This document shows, piece after piece, positions 18,901-26,734 of a DNA stretch of 64,000 nt. The stretch covers positions 1 through 64,000 of the forward strand of contig JBBRXX010000027.1 in assembly GCA_038238245.1 (NCBI GenBank). The letters are read 5' to 3'. The notes under the pieces were generated by a model. The model had not been told where the DNA came from, did not search any database, and was given only the letters and a program-made list of their open reading frames with translations. Source of the DNA: DASQHW01 sp038238245 (GTDB taxonomy: Bacteria > Actinomycetota > Acidimicrobiia > IMCC26256 > PALSA-610). The position numbers were made by a program, and so were the translations under genes. How positions within the stretch are numbered: position 1 is the first letter of the stretch; each line of letters begins with the position of its first letter.

Positions 18901-20867
18901 GCGAGGAGCTCGCGGGCGACGATCTCAAGGCCGGCATCGCGTGGCGCGGTGTTCGCGCCGAGGCGCTGGTGCAGCGTGGCGAGCACGACGGCGCCGTGCA
19001 ATACGCCCGTGATGCGGTCGCGCTCGCCGCGCCTACCGACGCGTTGCTCGACCACGCCGACGCGCGCATGGCCCTCGCGATCGCGTTACACGCCGCCGGA
19101 CGCGTCGACGACGCGAGGATTGAGACCGACCGCGCGACGGAACTGTGGGACACGAAGGGCGCAACGCTTCTCGCGGAACGCGCCCGCGGGGCGCACGCGC
19201 CAGTTGCGGAGCGGGAGGTCGATCGCGACACGACCGCAGAGATCGCGGCGTACTTCGAGAACGTCGCGGCGAGTACGATGTCGCGCACCGTCGAGGCTCT
19301 CAACCGTGAAGACTGGGCGGTGTTCGTTTCGTTCCTGGCGCCACACTACGTGCAGCACGACAGACGACGATTCGGCGCGGGTGCCGAGATCGACCTCGAA
19401 GACTATCTCGCGACGAATCGTGACGCGATGGCCTTCGGGACGTCGTGGACAATCTCGCTTCTCGCGACGCGCGAACAGCACCTCTCGCTGCACAGGGCTC
19501 GGTGGAGTGCGGCGCGCAAGGCGACGGCTGCGAGCGAGCTCGACTTCCTCACGCTCGACGAGGTCGACGCCTCGGGACAACGCGTCTTCAGCGCGCTCTT
19601 CGATGCCGACGACGTTGACGCGGCATTTGCAGAGCTCGACGCGCGCGTGCTGGACGGCGAAGCGCTGGCGTACGCCCAGACCGTTTCGGAGCATGATTGG
19701 TGTGCGCTTCGGGCGCTGCTCGCCGACGATCACGTCCTCGTCGACCACCGGCCGATCGGTTGGGGCACGCTGCACGGACCGGACGCGTACGTCGAGATGT
19801 TCCGGACGTTCGGCGAACTGACACGCGATCTCCGCCTCGTGATGTACCACCGTGCGCACCGGGGCGGCGCCGTGCTCTCGGTGGGCGCGACGAAGGGTCA
19901 GGGAGACGGTGGTCCCTTCGAGAACCCGCTGGTCAGTGTGTCCGAGTACGACAAGGCCGGTCGGATTCGACGGCGAGAGATGTATCCACTCGACCAGTTC
20001 GCGAACGCACGGAAGCGGTTCGAGTCATTCTCGGGCGAGGTGCGGGACTCGACGGTGGAGACGCACGGCTTCGAGAACCTCGTCACCGCGAACATACGCC
20101 GGTTCGTCGCATCCTTCGATGCTCGCGACTGGTCCGGTGTGGCCGACACGATCGCGAGCGACGGCCGCTATGACGATCGCCGTGACCTCCTTGGCACGAC
20201 GATCCTCGAGGCGACGCGCCTCCTCTTCGACGTTCCGTCGCTCTTCTGGGACTACGACGTCGTCGCGACCCGCGGCGAGTACCTCGCCCTTTCGAAGATC
20301 CGTCTCCACGGCGCCTCCGACGAAACGACGTTCGCAGATGAGCACTACTCGCTGCTCGAGGTCGACGAGCAGGGACGCGTGGCGAGAAGCATGCTGTTCG
20401 CCGCCGACGATATCGACGGGGCGTACGACGCGCTCGACACGCGCTACCTCGCGCGTGCTGATCCGGGAACCGCGCGTTCGATCGCGGCCGCGCGAGCGCA
20501 CACGCAGGCGGTCGCAATGCAGGACTTGGACGCGTTGGCGCCGATGCACGCTGATGACTTCGTCGCCGAGGATCATCGTCCCGTCGGATGGGGAACATAT
20601 AACGGGGTCGCCGCCTACCTCGATCTCATTCGGTCGCTGGGCACGATGTCGCGCAGGTTGCGAGTCCGCGTCTATCACTCTGTCAGCAAAGGCCGGATGA
20701 TGCTCGAGGTCGTGACGCTGTTCGGCGACGGCGACGCGGGACCCTTCGAGATTCCAACCGTGGCTCTGTGGGAACGCGACGAAGACACGCGTCTACGTCG
20801 CTGGGACGTCTACGGCATCGACCAGCTCGCCGAAGCACGGCAGCGGTTCGAGAGCGCGACGGCGTAG
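15927..20867 (+). CDS. Giant zinc-ribbon / nucleotide cyclase / AAA-ATPase protein with four NTF2-like domains
   Basis: 1646 residues. Residues 18-60 hold two zinc ribbons (C18, C21, C32, C35 and C43, C46, C57, C60). Residues about 76-240 are a class III cyclase homology domain with the metal aspartates D85 (VVFADLVGST) and D129 (LMGDGVMAVFG). A STAND/AAA-type ATPase follows, with Walker A GSPGLGKS at 293-300 and Walker B LLVLDD at 405-410. Residues about 640-1100 are Ala-rich helical repeats, probably TPR-like. Residues about 1105-1646 contain four NTF2/SnoaL-like domains in an A-B-A-B order. The second and fourth share DHRPxGWGT and GDGGPFE/GDAGPFE; the first and third share LFDADDVD/LFAADDID. 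It may make cAMP or cGMP and sense a ligand through the ATPase or NTF2 parts. The promoter and first 15 codons are shared with the gene at 25865. Confidence 0.9.
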   Translation: MAERSPFLRRLRNADMECASCGKPNREGARYCAGCGAPLVERCPTCGTEREPGARFCDSCGSQFSPAGAVSGRSTRKTVTVVFADLVGSTSLQERTDAESVRHLMEQYYAIVRAAIESHGGTVVKLMGDGVMAVFGVPNVAEDDALRAVRGAVAAQEAFTRMAGDVAGRMGALAMRVGVNTGEVVVSEGNDDVVGDPVNVAARLEQEAANGGVLIGETTRRLVHHKVTLAAAGELALKGRADPVAAFRVVSLQVPSAPAATVFVGREHELDRLTAVYADAVGSAHSRLAMVIGSPGLGKSRLIGEVAHEVSAQSIVLLGRCDHAGGATFAPFADALRSLTELDEGADADTAREAIARLVGEREPEGDRIISGVTSLLGGAAPSTEEAFWAVRRFLRVLALRRPVLLVLDDLHWAEPLLLDLIEHIVEWSDDVPLFLLGAARSELRDTRAALTVPGTTVSDIVTLGGLDARAATRLAADVLGADELPAAVAGHVLAASAGNPLFLRELVRMLVDDGAVVRSGDRWTATVELAEREIPPTIQALLAARLERLRPDERTVLERAAVVGDQFSRAAVEHLLPTTVRTDLDAHLEALRRRELVERDTGWFLGEPVYRFHHVLIHDAAYRRLLKGARADLHVEFADWLQASAGDALAEHDETLGWHLEQAHQHLRELGPLDERGRACGVRAAHHLATAGRAAFGRDDVAAAAGLFGRALAGIERADDERTELMLDWCEALLAVGDVKNAARAVDELREAIGDSRRLHAWHACLAGQLAVLTAPQRLRETADDVAQAAVTLAADNDDAGAATAHWVHALALSRLGEVGATEAALDRALAAARRAGDRRRANAVLAEAPLAALAGPSPVTRASGRCLDVVRVLRITAGAPAVEAVALRCQAVLEALRDRVDAARRMIDASRRIVEDLGVAPRILETDMFAGMIELLAGEPVAAERLLRTAYDGFRSRGLRVSAAQSAALLAHAVLDQGRPADAEALSIASEELAGDDLKAGIAWRGVRAEALVQRGEHDGAVQYARDAVALAAPTDALLDHADARMALAIALHAAGRVDDARIETDRATELWDTKGATLLAERARGAHAPVAEREVDRDTTAEIAAYFENVAASTMSRTVEALNREDWAVFVSFLAPHYVQHDRRRFGAGAEIDLEDYLATNRDAMAFGTSWTISLLATREQHLSLHRARWSAARKATAASELDFLTLDEVDASGQRVFSALFDADDVDAAFAELDARVLDGEALAYAQTVSEHDWCALRALLADDHVLVDHRPIGWGTLHGPDAYVEMFRTFGELTRDLRLVMYHRAHRGGAVLSVGATKGQGDGGPFENPLVSVSEYDKAGRIRRREMYPLDQFANARKRFESFSGEVRDSTVETHGFENLVTANIRRFVASFDARDWSGVADTIASDGRYDDRRDLLGTTILEATRLLFDVPSLFWDYDVVATRGEYLALSKIRLHGASDETTFADEHYSLLEVDEQGRVARSMLFAADDIDGAYDALDTRYLARADPGTARSIAAARAHTQAVAMQDLDALAPMHADDFVAEDHRPVGWGTYNGVAAYLDLIRSLGTMSRRLRVRVYHSVSKGRMMLEVVTLFGDGDAGPFEIPTVALWERDEDTRLRRWDVYGIDQLAEARQRFESATA

Positions 20868-20912
20868 CGTTCGAATGCGTCGACCCTTGAGACATACGGG
20901 TCCGAAAATGGC

Positions 20913-21935
20913 TTACGTAGAAGCGTCAGCGCCGTGATTCAACAGCTCTGCAATCGCGCCGGGTTGCTTGAGTGTGCGGAAATCTCGCACTGAGTACGAG
21001 GTGAGCACGCTGTCGGTCGATGCGCGCGCTGTCGCCGCGCGCTGAAGGCCGAACAGCGGCGCGAGCTCGCCGAAGTAGTCGCCGGGACGAGCGACGGCAA
21101 GTGTCTCGCTCGTACCGTCGATCAATGTTCGTACGAGTTCGATCTCGCCGTTCTCGACGACGTAGACACGATCGCCCGGATGACCCTGCACGAACAGCAC
21201 TTCTCCGGCGCCGAGTGTCACCTGCTCGGGCGGACCTCCATCCGATACGGCGTGCGGCGTGAGTTCCACGACATCGTCCGCGAGTGGGATCATCCGTTCG
21301 TCGTGCGTGGCGACGACGACGACCCTTCCGGGAGACGCGAGAGACCGGAGCAGTCGGAGCAATCCATCCACCTGTATGTAGTCGAGGTGCGCCGTCGGTT
21401 CGTCCGCGAGGATCAGTGGTGGATTGTGCGCGAGTGCTCGGGCGATCGCGACTCGCTGTTGCTGGCCGCCGGACATGTCGGCGGGTCTGTGACTGAGCCG
21501 GTCGCCAAGTCCGACCTGTTCGAGCAGATGGCTCGCGTGCGGTCGGGCCCGACCGTGCGACACGCCGGCGCTTCGAAGCGGCAACATCACGTTCTCGAGC
21601 GCGGTCAGGCTCGGAATCAGATTGAACGACTGGAAGATGACACCGACGGTGTTGCGGCGGTATTGCATGAGCGCACGGCCCCGGAGCTCGCCCACGTTGG
21701 TGTCGCCAACGTGAATGCTTCCCGACTTTGGGGTCAGGATGGCGGCGAGTGCCGACAGGAGTGAGGACTTTCCGCAGCCGCTCGCTCCGAGCAGGAGCAC
21801 GAGCTTGCCCGATGCGACGGTCAGGTTGAACCCGTCGATGGGTCGGATCGCGTAGCCGCCGCTCGAGTATTCGATCGTCAGATCCTTGATGACGACGTCA
21901 CCAGCTGTTCGCTCCGATGCCGCAACCGTCGCCAC
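20913..21935 (-). CDS. ABC exporter ATPase (LolD/MacB-type) with C-terminal cyclic-nucleotide-binding domain
   Basis: Residues about 15-225 form an ABC ATPase: Walker A GASGCGKSS, Q-loop VIFQSFNLIPS, signature MSGGQQQRVAIARAL, Walker B LILADEPTAHLD and H-loop VVATHDE. This is the subfamily that works with FtsX/MacB-like permeases. Residues about 240-325 are a cyclic-nucleotide-binding domain with an intact phosphate-binding cassette (GDYFGELAPLFG, then QRAATARA, keeping the Glu and Arg). The fusion suggests transport gated by cAMP or cGMP. The GTG start at 21935 is one base after the permease stop, so the two genes are co-translated. It converges with the cyclase gene, which could supply the nucleotide. 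Confidence 0.9.
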   Translation of the reverse strand: MATVAASERTAGDVVIKDLTIEYSSGGYAIRPIDGFNLTVASGKLVLLLGASGCGKSSLLSALAAILTPKSGSIHVGDTNVGELRGRALMQYRRNTVGVIFQSFNLIPSLTALENVMLPLRSAGVSHGRARPHASHLLEQVGLGDRLSHRPADMSGGQQQRVAIARALAHNPPLILADEPTAHLDYIQVDGLLRLLRSLASPGRVVVVATHDERMIPLADDVVELTPHAVSDGGPPEQVTLGAGEVLFVQGHPGDRVYVVENGEIELVRTLIDGTSETLAVARPGDYFGELAPLFGLQRAATARASTDSVLTSYSVRDFRTLKQPGAIAELLNHGADAST

Positions 21936-21936
21936 G

Positions 21937-22980
21937 TCAGCCTCCGAACGCGAGCGCAGGATCGATCGAGAGCGCGCGCCGCACGCCGGCGATCGCGGCG
22001 AGCGAGCCGACGACTATGGAGACGACGATGAGCAGCGCATACGCAAGCAAGGGGACGTCGACGGCCATCGGAAAGAGCGGAGCGAGCGCGAACGAGAAGG
22101 CGATCGCAACCGCCGCGGCCGTGAGCGACAACACAATCGCCTGCGAAGCGAGACCCGCGAGTACGAAATGGTTCGGCGAACCGATTGCCTTCAAGACCGC
22201 GAAGTCTCGAGTCCGCTCGAGCGCCGACACGTAGAGGATCGCTCCGATGATCCCCGCCGCGATCGCCCACAGCAGAATGTCGAGCAACCCGATGGTCTGC
22301 GAGGCCATTCGCACCGGCCGCCGCAGGTCGCTGAGCACTTTCATGTTGTCGAGCACCGTGAGCTCGGGCCCGAGCCTCTCCGGGACACCGCGGGTCACAA
22401 TAGTGGTGGCAAGGGGCTGCGCCGAGAACAACATCGCTTGGGCGTCGCGCAGTGTGAGGAAGCCCGCGGCGATGCCGCCCAGGTAGGACACGCCCGTGGT
22501 CGTGCCGACGACGGTGAAGTCGCGGGTTCCGATCAGAATATGGTCGCCGAGCTGTCGTTCCAGCCGAGCGTCGACGACGATCTCCCCGTCGCGACGGACC
22601 GCGCGACCGGAGCGCACATGCGGCGTGACGAACCCACCTGGGTCGTAGCCGATGACGTTCATGTCGGCGAGGCCGGGCAGGCGAACGGTCTGGAGCGCGA
22701 GGACGAGCGGCGTGGCAGCCGTGACGCCCGGCGCCGCCGCGACCATCGTCGAGAGCGACGCGGGCATTGTCTCGGTGCTCGTAAATGCTCCGCTGACCCC
22801 GGCGGGCAACACCCACGCGTCGGCGCCGATCGCCTTGACCGTGCTGCTCGTCTCGTTGCGAAGCGAAGCGGTGAGTCCGCTCAACACGAGCGTGATCGCG
22901 AAGACGAGCGCCGCGGCGAGTGTCGCGACAACGAATCTACGACGTCGCCAGACCAGGTCGCGGAAACCGACCAACCACAT
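21937..22980 (-). CDS. FtsX/MacB-type ABC transporter permease
   Basis: 347 residues with one N-terminal helix (VVATLAAALVFAITLVLSG), a large outside domain (about 45-230) and three C-terminal helices (LLWAIAAGIIGAILYVSALE, ASQAIVLSLTAAAVAIAFSF, LLAYALLIVVSIVVGSLAAI). This is the classic FtsX-like topology. Between helices two and three the coupling loop ERTRDFAVLKAIGSPNHFV is nearly canonical. Together with the downstream ATPase it forms a complete exporter or mechanotransmitting complex. The substrate is unknown; relatives handle lipoproteins, peptides or cell-wall hydrolases. Confidence 0.9.
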   Translation of the reverse strand: MWLVGFRDLVWRRRRFVVATLAAALVFAITLVLSGLTASLRNETSSTVKAIGADAWVLPAGVSGAFTSTETMPASLSTMVAAAPGVTAATPLVLALQTVRLPGLADMNVIGYDPGGFVTPHVRSGRAVRRDGEIVVDARLERQLGDHILIGTRDFTVVGTTTGVSYLGGIAAGFLTLRDAQAMLFSAQPLATTIVTRGVPERLGPELTVLDNMKVLSDLRRPVRMASQTIGLLDILLWAIAAGIIGAILYVSALERTRDFAVLKAIGSPNHFVLAGLASQAIVLSLTAAAVAIAFSFALAPLFPMAVDVPLLAYALLIVVSIVVGSLAAIAGVRRALSIDPALAFGG

Positions 22981-23034
22981 CGTTGCATCACCTCACGTCG
23001 CCGATCAGCCGACGAAGCTATCGGTCAGTATTCA

Positions 23035-23973
23035 TCAGGGAAAGGGCACCTGCTCAGCGATGTAGTCGTCCTGCTCGCCCGCTCGCGAGGCGTGGACGGA
23101 ATCGGAGCCGACTTGCCCACGCGATGTCGAGCCGGCGAACCCGGCGAGGCGCACGACCGCGTACAACATGACGACTATCGAGAGCCCTATGAGGGCGTTC
23201 GCGATGTCGTTCTCTCCTCGGATGCGTTCATGAAAGATCGATGCGCCGAGCAGTGCAGAGACCAGCGGCTCGGTGGCTTCGAGCCCGGGGAGCGACGCCG
23301 AGAGCGATTCGCCTTGGAAGCTGTTCTGCGTAAACAGGATTCCGACGATCGACGCGGTTGCGAGCGCGTAGACCTCCCAATGGGACGCCAAATTGGGGAC
23401 ACCGTTCTCGAGCTGGCTCACGAACGTTTTCGTCAACGCCGCGTTGATGCCGAACAACGCGCCGGCGGAACAACCGAACAGTGCAGCACGCACATGACCA
23501 TGTGAACAGACTGCGCCGACCACGCATGCCGCGCTGAACAGGACGACTGGACCGGCGAACGTCAGCCACCGTGCTGCAGATGCGTGGTCGCTTCCCCCTG
23601 ACGGCGCGGCCGCGATGAGGAAGCACGCGAGCCCGGCGCACAGCAAGAGCGCGTGGACCCACTCCCGGCGACCAAGCTTCCGCCCACTCCAGCGAGCGCT
23701 CAAGGGCAACGCGAACAGCAAGCCGCACGCGAGCAGGGGCTGCACAAAGAGCAACCCTCCGAAGGCGAGCGCTGCGGCATGCAGACCAAACGCGCCCGTT
23801 TCGGCACCATAACCAAGGAGCCATTGACGCGATCGAGCGAGACGTCCGAGGAGCGCGACATTCACGCCCGACACGACTGGGAACTCGACGGCGACACGAT
23901 GCTCCAGCGCGTTCCCCAAGCCGAACAGCGCAGCCGCCCCCAGCGCGAAGATAACCGCGAGGGGGCTACTCAT
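23035..23973 (-). CDS. DMT-superfamily (EamA-like) membrane transporter
   Basis: The ATG at 23973 gives SSPLAVIFALGAAALFGLGN, the usual first helix of EamA/DMT transporters. About nine to ten hydrophobic helices follow, ending with ANALIGLSIVVMLYAVVRLA. A family-like ATEPLVSALLGASIFHER lies before the last helix. The total of about 312 residues is normal. The substrate cannot be told; relatives move amino acids, nucleosides or sugar phosphates. The C-terminal tail is hydrophilic (GSTSRGQVGSDSVHASRAG). The gene sits just upstream of the ABC permease on the same strand, with 54 bases between. Confidence 0.8.
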   Translation of the reverse strand: MSSPLAVIFALGAAALFGLGNALEHRVAVEFPVVSGVNVALLGRLARSRQWLLGYGAETGAFGLHAAALAFGGLLFVQPLLACGLLFALPLSARWSGRKLGRREWVHALLLCAGLACFLIAAAPSGGSDHASAARWLTFAGPVVLFSAACVVGAVCSHGHVRAALFGCSAGALFGINAALTKTFVSQLENGVPNLASHWEVYALATASIVGILFTQNSFQGESLSASLPGLEATEPLVSALLGASIFHERIRGENDIANALIGLSIVVMLYAVVRLAGFAGSTSRGQVGSDSVHASRAGEQDDYIAEQVPFP

Positions 23974-24054
23974 TCGGTGGCGAGTCCGCGATGGAGATGC
24001 GTGATGGTTGTAGGAGTGAAGCGACGTTGTCAACATCATCTCCGGTCACCGCGA

Positions 24055-24933
24055 TCACGGAGCAGTCGCACCTGGTTCGACGCGCATCACGGCGTCGAGT
24101 GCCGGGTACGGTGGACCCTCGCGTAAGGCGTTGAGCAGTTCTCGCGCAGCTCGTTGCCCGTTCGGAAGTTGGTCGCCTGGATCCCAGCGCCATGCTGCGA
24201 CCATCGCCAGAACGAGGACCCGGCACTCGCGGAGCAATTCTCGATCAGCGTCCGGAGAGCGCTCGCTGACCTCCTCGGGGACATGGGCAAGGTCGAATTC
24301 GACTGGCCCACGACAGCAGGTCTCGAGGTCGATGAACAGCGGCCCGTTCTTCGTGCGGAGCACGTTGCCCGGGTGCGGCTCGCCGTGCAGCAACTGCTCG
24401 GCGACGCCGCGGTCGCCGATCGCTCGTCGCAGGCTTCGTAGCGTGTGGCTGAGAAGCTCCCGGTCCGCGTCCGCGAGCGCCGGCGTGCGGTCACGGCTCC
24501 CAACGAGTTGTTGCGCCTCGGCGACTCGGTCCGTGAAGTGTGGCGTCGTGACATCGAGCTTCCGCATGCCGGCGTGCAACCGCTCGAGCGCAATGGCGTA
24601 GTCGGCTGGTGAGACCTCTCGAGGTGACAGAGATTCGTAGTAGGTCCACAGCGTGACCACGAAGCCATCACGCTCGTAGACACGCGGCTCGACTCGAGGC
24701 TCGAGAGCGGCCACGGGGCTCTCGGTTTCGGCGAGCCGTTGCGCAAGGTCGACTTCGAACTGTGCGACCTGGTGCGCGACATGTGCGACTCGGGCAAAGA
24801 CGTCACAAGGCAGCAGGCGCAGCGCGAGCTTGTTCGAGTCGTGGAGAACGATCGCATCGTCGACTGCCAGGCCAAGCGTTGAGGCGGTCGACATGGCCGC
24901 AGCCACCGCACGCCGAACATCTGATGCCTGCAT
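24055..24933 (-). CDS. Aminoglycoside-phosphotransferase-fold protein (APH family)
   Basis: The ATG at 24933 follows GGTAAGGCGAAG. The kinase-like fold is shown by the catalytic loop HGEPHPGN and the metal motif LFIDLETCCRGPVEFDLA. The catalytic Asp of the usual HGDxHxxN is Glu here, a substitution seen in some members but one that could weaken activity. The upstream lobe carries VLHDSNKLALRLLPCDVFAR in the position of the ATP-binding strands. Members phosphorylate antibiotics, choline or other small molecules; the substrate is unknown. The product has 292 residues. Confidence 0.8.
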   Translation of the reverse strand: MQASDVRRAVAAAMSTASTLGLAVDDAIVLHDSNKLALRLLPCDVFARVAHVAHQVAQFEVDLAQRLAETESPVAALEPRVEPRVYERDGFVVTLWTYYESLSPREVSPADYAIALERLHAGMRKLDVTTPHFTDRVAEAQQLVGSRDRTPALADADRELLSHTLRSLRRAIGDRGVAEQLLHGEPHPGNVLRTKNGPLFIDLETCCRGPVEFDLAHVPEEVSERSPDADRELLRECRVLVLAMVAAWRWDPGDQLPNGQRAARELLNALREGPPYPALDAVMRVEPGATAP

Positions 24934-25028
24934 CTTCGCCTTACCTCGCCGCCGTGCGCCCGGAGATCTCGAGGCGTGCAACCAGTGCACGATACGCACC
25001 GGTGGCCGCCGCTTGATCTAATGCGCTC

Positions 25029-25808
25029 ATGGGAAGATCGTTCGACTCGCTCGTGGACGAAGGGGCCGAAGTCTCGGTCGAGGGCTGGGACTTCTCCTGG
25101 CTGGATGGTCGCGCCACGGAGGGGCGCCCTTCGTGGGGCTATCAACGTCTGCTCCGCGATCGGCTCGCCACCGCGACGGCCGCGCTGGACATCCAGACCG
25201 GTGGTGGCGAGGTGCTCGCCGGCGCCGGAGCCGAGAACTTCCCACCGACACTGGTCGCCACAGAGGGATGGCAGCCCAACGTCGCGCGGGCGACGGCGCT
25301 GCTTCATCCGCTCGGCGCCGTCGTGGTCGCCGACCCCGAGGAGCCGCCTCTGCCGTTCGCCGGCGACGCGTTCGACCTGGTGACGAGTCGCCATCCGGCA
25401 ACTGTCTGCTGGGCGGAGATCGCCAGAGTGCTCGCGTCCGGCGGCGCGTACTTCGCGCAGCACGTCGGGAGCGGGACCAACGTCGAGATCAGCGAGTACT
25501 TCCTCGGACCCCTGGAATCCAGCCAGGGGCGACATCACGAGATCGAGGCCGAGCAAGCGCGGGCGGCAGGCTTGGAGATCGTTCAGTGCCGAAACGAGCG
25601 TCTGCGCCTTGAGTTCTTCGACGTGGGAGCGATGGTGTTCTTCCTTCGCAAGGTGATCTGGACCGTCCCCGACTTCACCGTGGACCGCTACCGCGACCGC
25701 CTGAAGGACTTGCACGAGCAGATCGAGCGCGATGGCGTCTTCCACTCGACCACGTCTCGGACGCTCTTCGATGTCCGCAAGCCGCCCGCCGAGCGCCGCC
25801 TGCAGTGA
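25029..25808 (+). CDS. SAM-dependent methyltransferase
   Basis: 259 residues with a Rossmann-type methyltransferase core. Motif I is ALDIQTGGGEVLAGAG (about 52-67), motif II region TLVATEGWQPNVARA, and motif IV region FDLVTSRHPATVCWAEIARVL followed by GGAYFAQHVG. A C-terminal part (FTVDRYRDRLKDLHEQIE) completes the substrate cap. The acceptor is unknown. The gene ends three bases before the second copy of the 98-bp promoter repeat. It diverges from the APH-type gene, with about 95 bases between starts. Confidence 0.85.
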   Translation: MGRSFDSLVDEGAEVSVEGWDFSWLDGRATEGRPSWGYQRLLRDRLATATAALDIQTGGGEVLAGAGAENFPPTLVATEGWQPNVARATALLHPLGAVVVADPEEPPLPFAGDAFDLVTSRHPATVCWAEIARVLASGGAYFAQHVGSGTNVEISEYFLGPLESSQGRHHEIEAEQARAAGLEIVQCRNERLRLEFFDVGAMVFFLRKVIWTVPDFTVDRYRDRLKDLHEQIERDGVFHSTTSRTLFDVRKPPAERRLQ

Positions 25809-25811
25809 GTG

Positions 25812-25909
25812 GCCGACGTCTCTGCGAAATCGCAAGTGAACTGGATCTCGCGTACCCTGGTTCGGTGGCCGAAAGATCTCCGTTCTTGCGGCGACTTCGG
25901 AACGCAGAT
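25812..25909. repeat. 98-bp promoter-plus-leader repeat, copy 2
   Basis: 95 of 98 bases match copy 1 at 15874-15971. It begins right after the methyltransferase stop codon and ends after codon 15 of the membrane protein gene. Confidence 0.9.
25830..25864 (+). promoter_or_regulatory. Putative leaderless promoter of the membrane protein gene
   Basis: TACCCT at 25853-25858 fits TANNNT and lies six bases before the GTG at 25865, as in copy 1, where the box is TAGCCT. No Shine-Dalgarno sequence. Pattern-based inference. Confidence 0.5.
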
Positions 25910-26734
25910 CTTCGCCTCGTGTATCGGGTGCTTCCGCTCGTCATCGTGGCGGTGCTCGCCAAGCTCGCGATTCATGCTCTCAACTGGGACACTGTTTCGC
26001 TCAATCCGCTCCACTCGGGCCTCGTAGCGGGGACCGTCTTCCTGATCGGGTTCCTCCTCGCGGGGACGCTCACGGACTACAAGGAGAGCGAGAAGCTGCC
26101 GGGGGAGATCGCGGGACGGAGCGAGGCGATCGCCGATGAGTGCGAGATCCTGTATCGGGAGTCGCAGGCGCCGGTCGCACTGCAGTGCCTGCAAACGGTC
26201 GGCAGATTCGCGGCGGCAGTCAACGAGTGGTTGCACGGTCGGGCGCGAGTCGACGGTGCCCTCGAGTGCATCGACGAGTTGAACCGATGGTTCCGTGAGT
26301 TCCAACCGCTGACACAACCGGGCTATATCGTCCGGCTCAAGCAGGAGCAGAATCTCTTGCGGTTGCTCGTCATCCGGATCGACACGATCAAGGAGACGTC
26401 GTTCGTCGGTGCCGGCTATGTGGTCGCGAAAATCGTCGCGTTCCTGCTCGTCATCGGGCTGCTCGTTGCCGAAAGTACACCGCTCGCGGCTGACTGCTTT
26501 CTCATCGGTTCGATCACATTCCTGCTTTCGTACATGATCGGGCTCATCAAGGACATGGACAACCCGTTCGAGTATGCGGGGGTTCAGCATGGAACCGTCG
26601 AGGTGTCGCTTGCAGCACTCGATCGACTCGAGCAGCGCATCCTTCGAGAGCGCGAACTGCTGCTCGACGCCGATGTGCGTACTGCCGAAGAGTCGACCGC
26701 GACGCCTGAGATCAACCTGACGCGACGCGTCTAG
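25865..26734 (+). CDS. Four-helix membrane protein of unknown family with cyclase-like leader
   Basis: The first 15 residues (MAERSPFLRRLRNAD) are identical to those of the cyclase at 15927, because both lie in the 98-bp repeat. After that the proteins are unrelated. Two hydrophobic segments lie at about 20-70 (VLPLVIVAVLAKLAIHAL; LVAGTVFLIGFLLAGTL). A cytoplasmic region of about 110 residues follows, then two more helices near 190-235 (VVAKIVAFLLVIGLLVAES; CFLIGSITFLLSYMIGLI). The layout resembles bestrophin-like DUF4239 proteins, but I cannot confirm that. The frame is open upstream to 25805. I choose GTG 25865 because of the shared promoter and leader. Confidence 0.75.
   Translation: MAERSPFLRRLRNADLRLVYRVLPLVIVAVLAKLAIHALNWDTVSLNPLHSGLVAGTVFLIGFLLAGTLTDYKESEKLPGEIAGRSEAIADECEILYRESQAPVALQCLQTVGRFAAAVNEWLHGRARVDGALECIDELNRWFREFQPLTQPGYIVRLKQEQNLLRLLVIRIDTIKETSFVGAGYVVAKIVAFLLVIGLLVAESTPLAADCFLIGSITFLLSYMIGLIKDMDNPFEYAGVQHGTVEVSLAALDRLEQRILRERELLLDADVRTAEESTATPEINLTRRV

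Noticed and set aside
20882..20904. Bidirectional terminator between the cyclase and ABC genes
   Set aside because: The GACCC/GGGTC stem is only five to seven pairs with a bulge and no T-run on the useful side; too weak to list.
21886..23505. Plus-strand frame of 539 codons over the ABC permease and ATPase
   Set aside because: Highly charged nonsense sequence; the minus strand has complete Walker, signature and FtsX motifs.
24087..25835. Minus-strand frame of 582 codons over the methyltransferase and APH genes
   Set aside because: It spans two genes in other frames and has no domain-like content.
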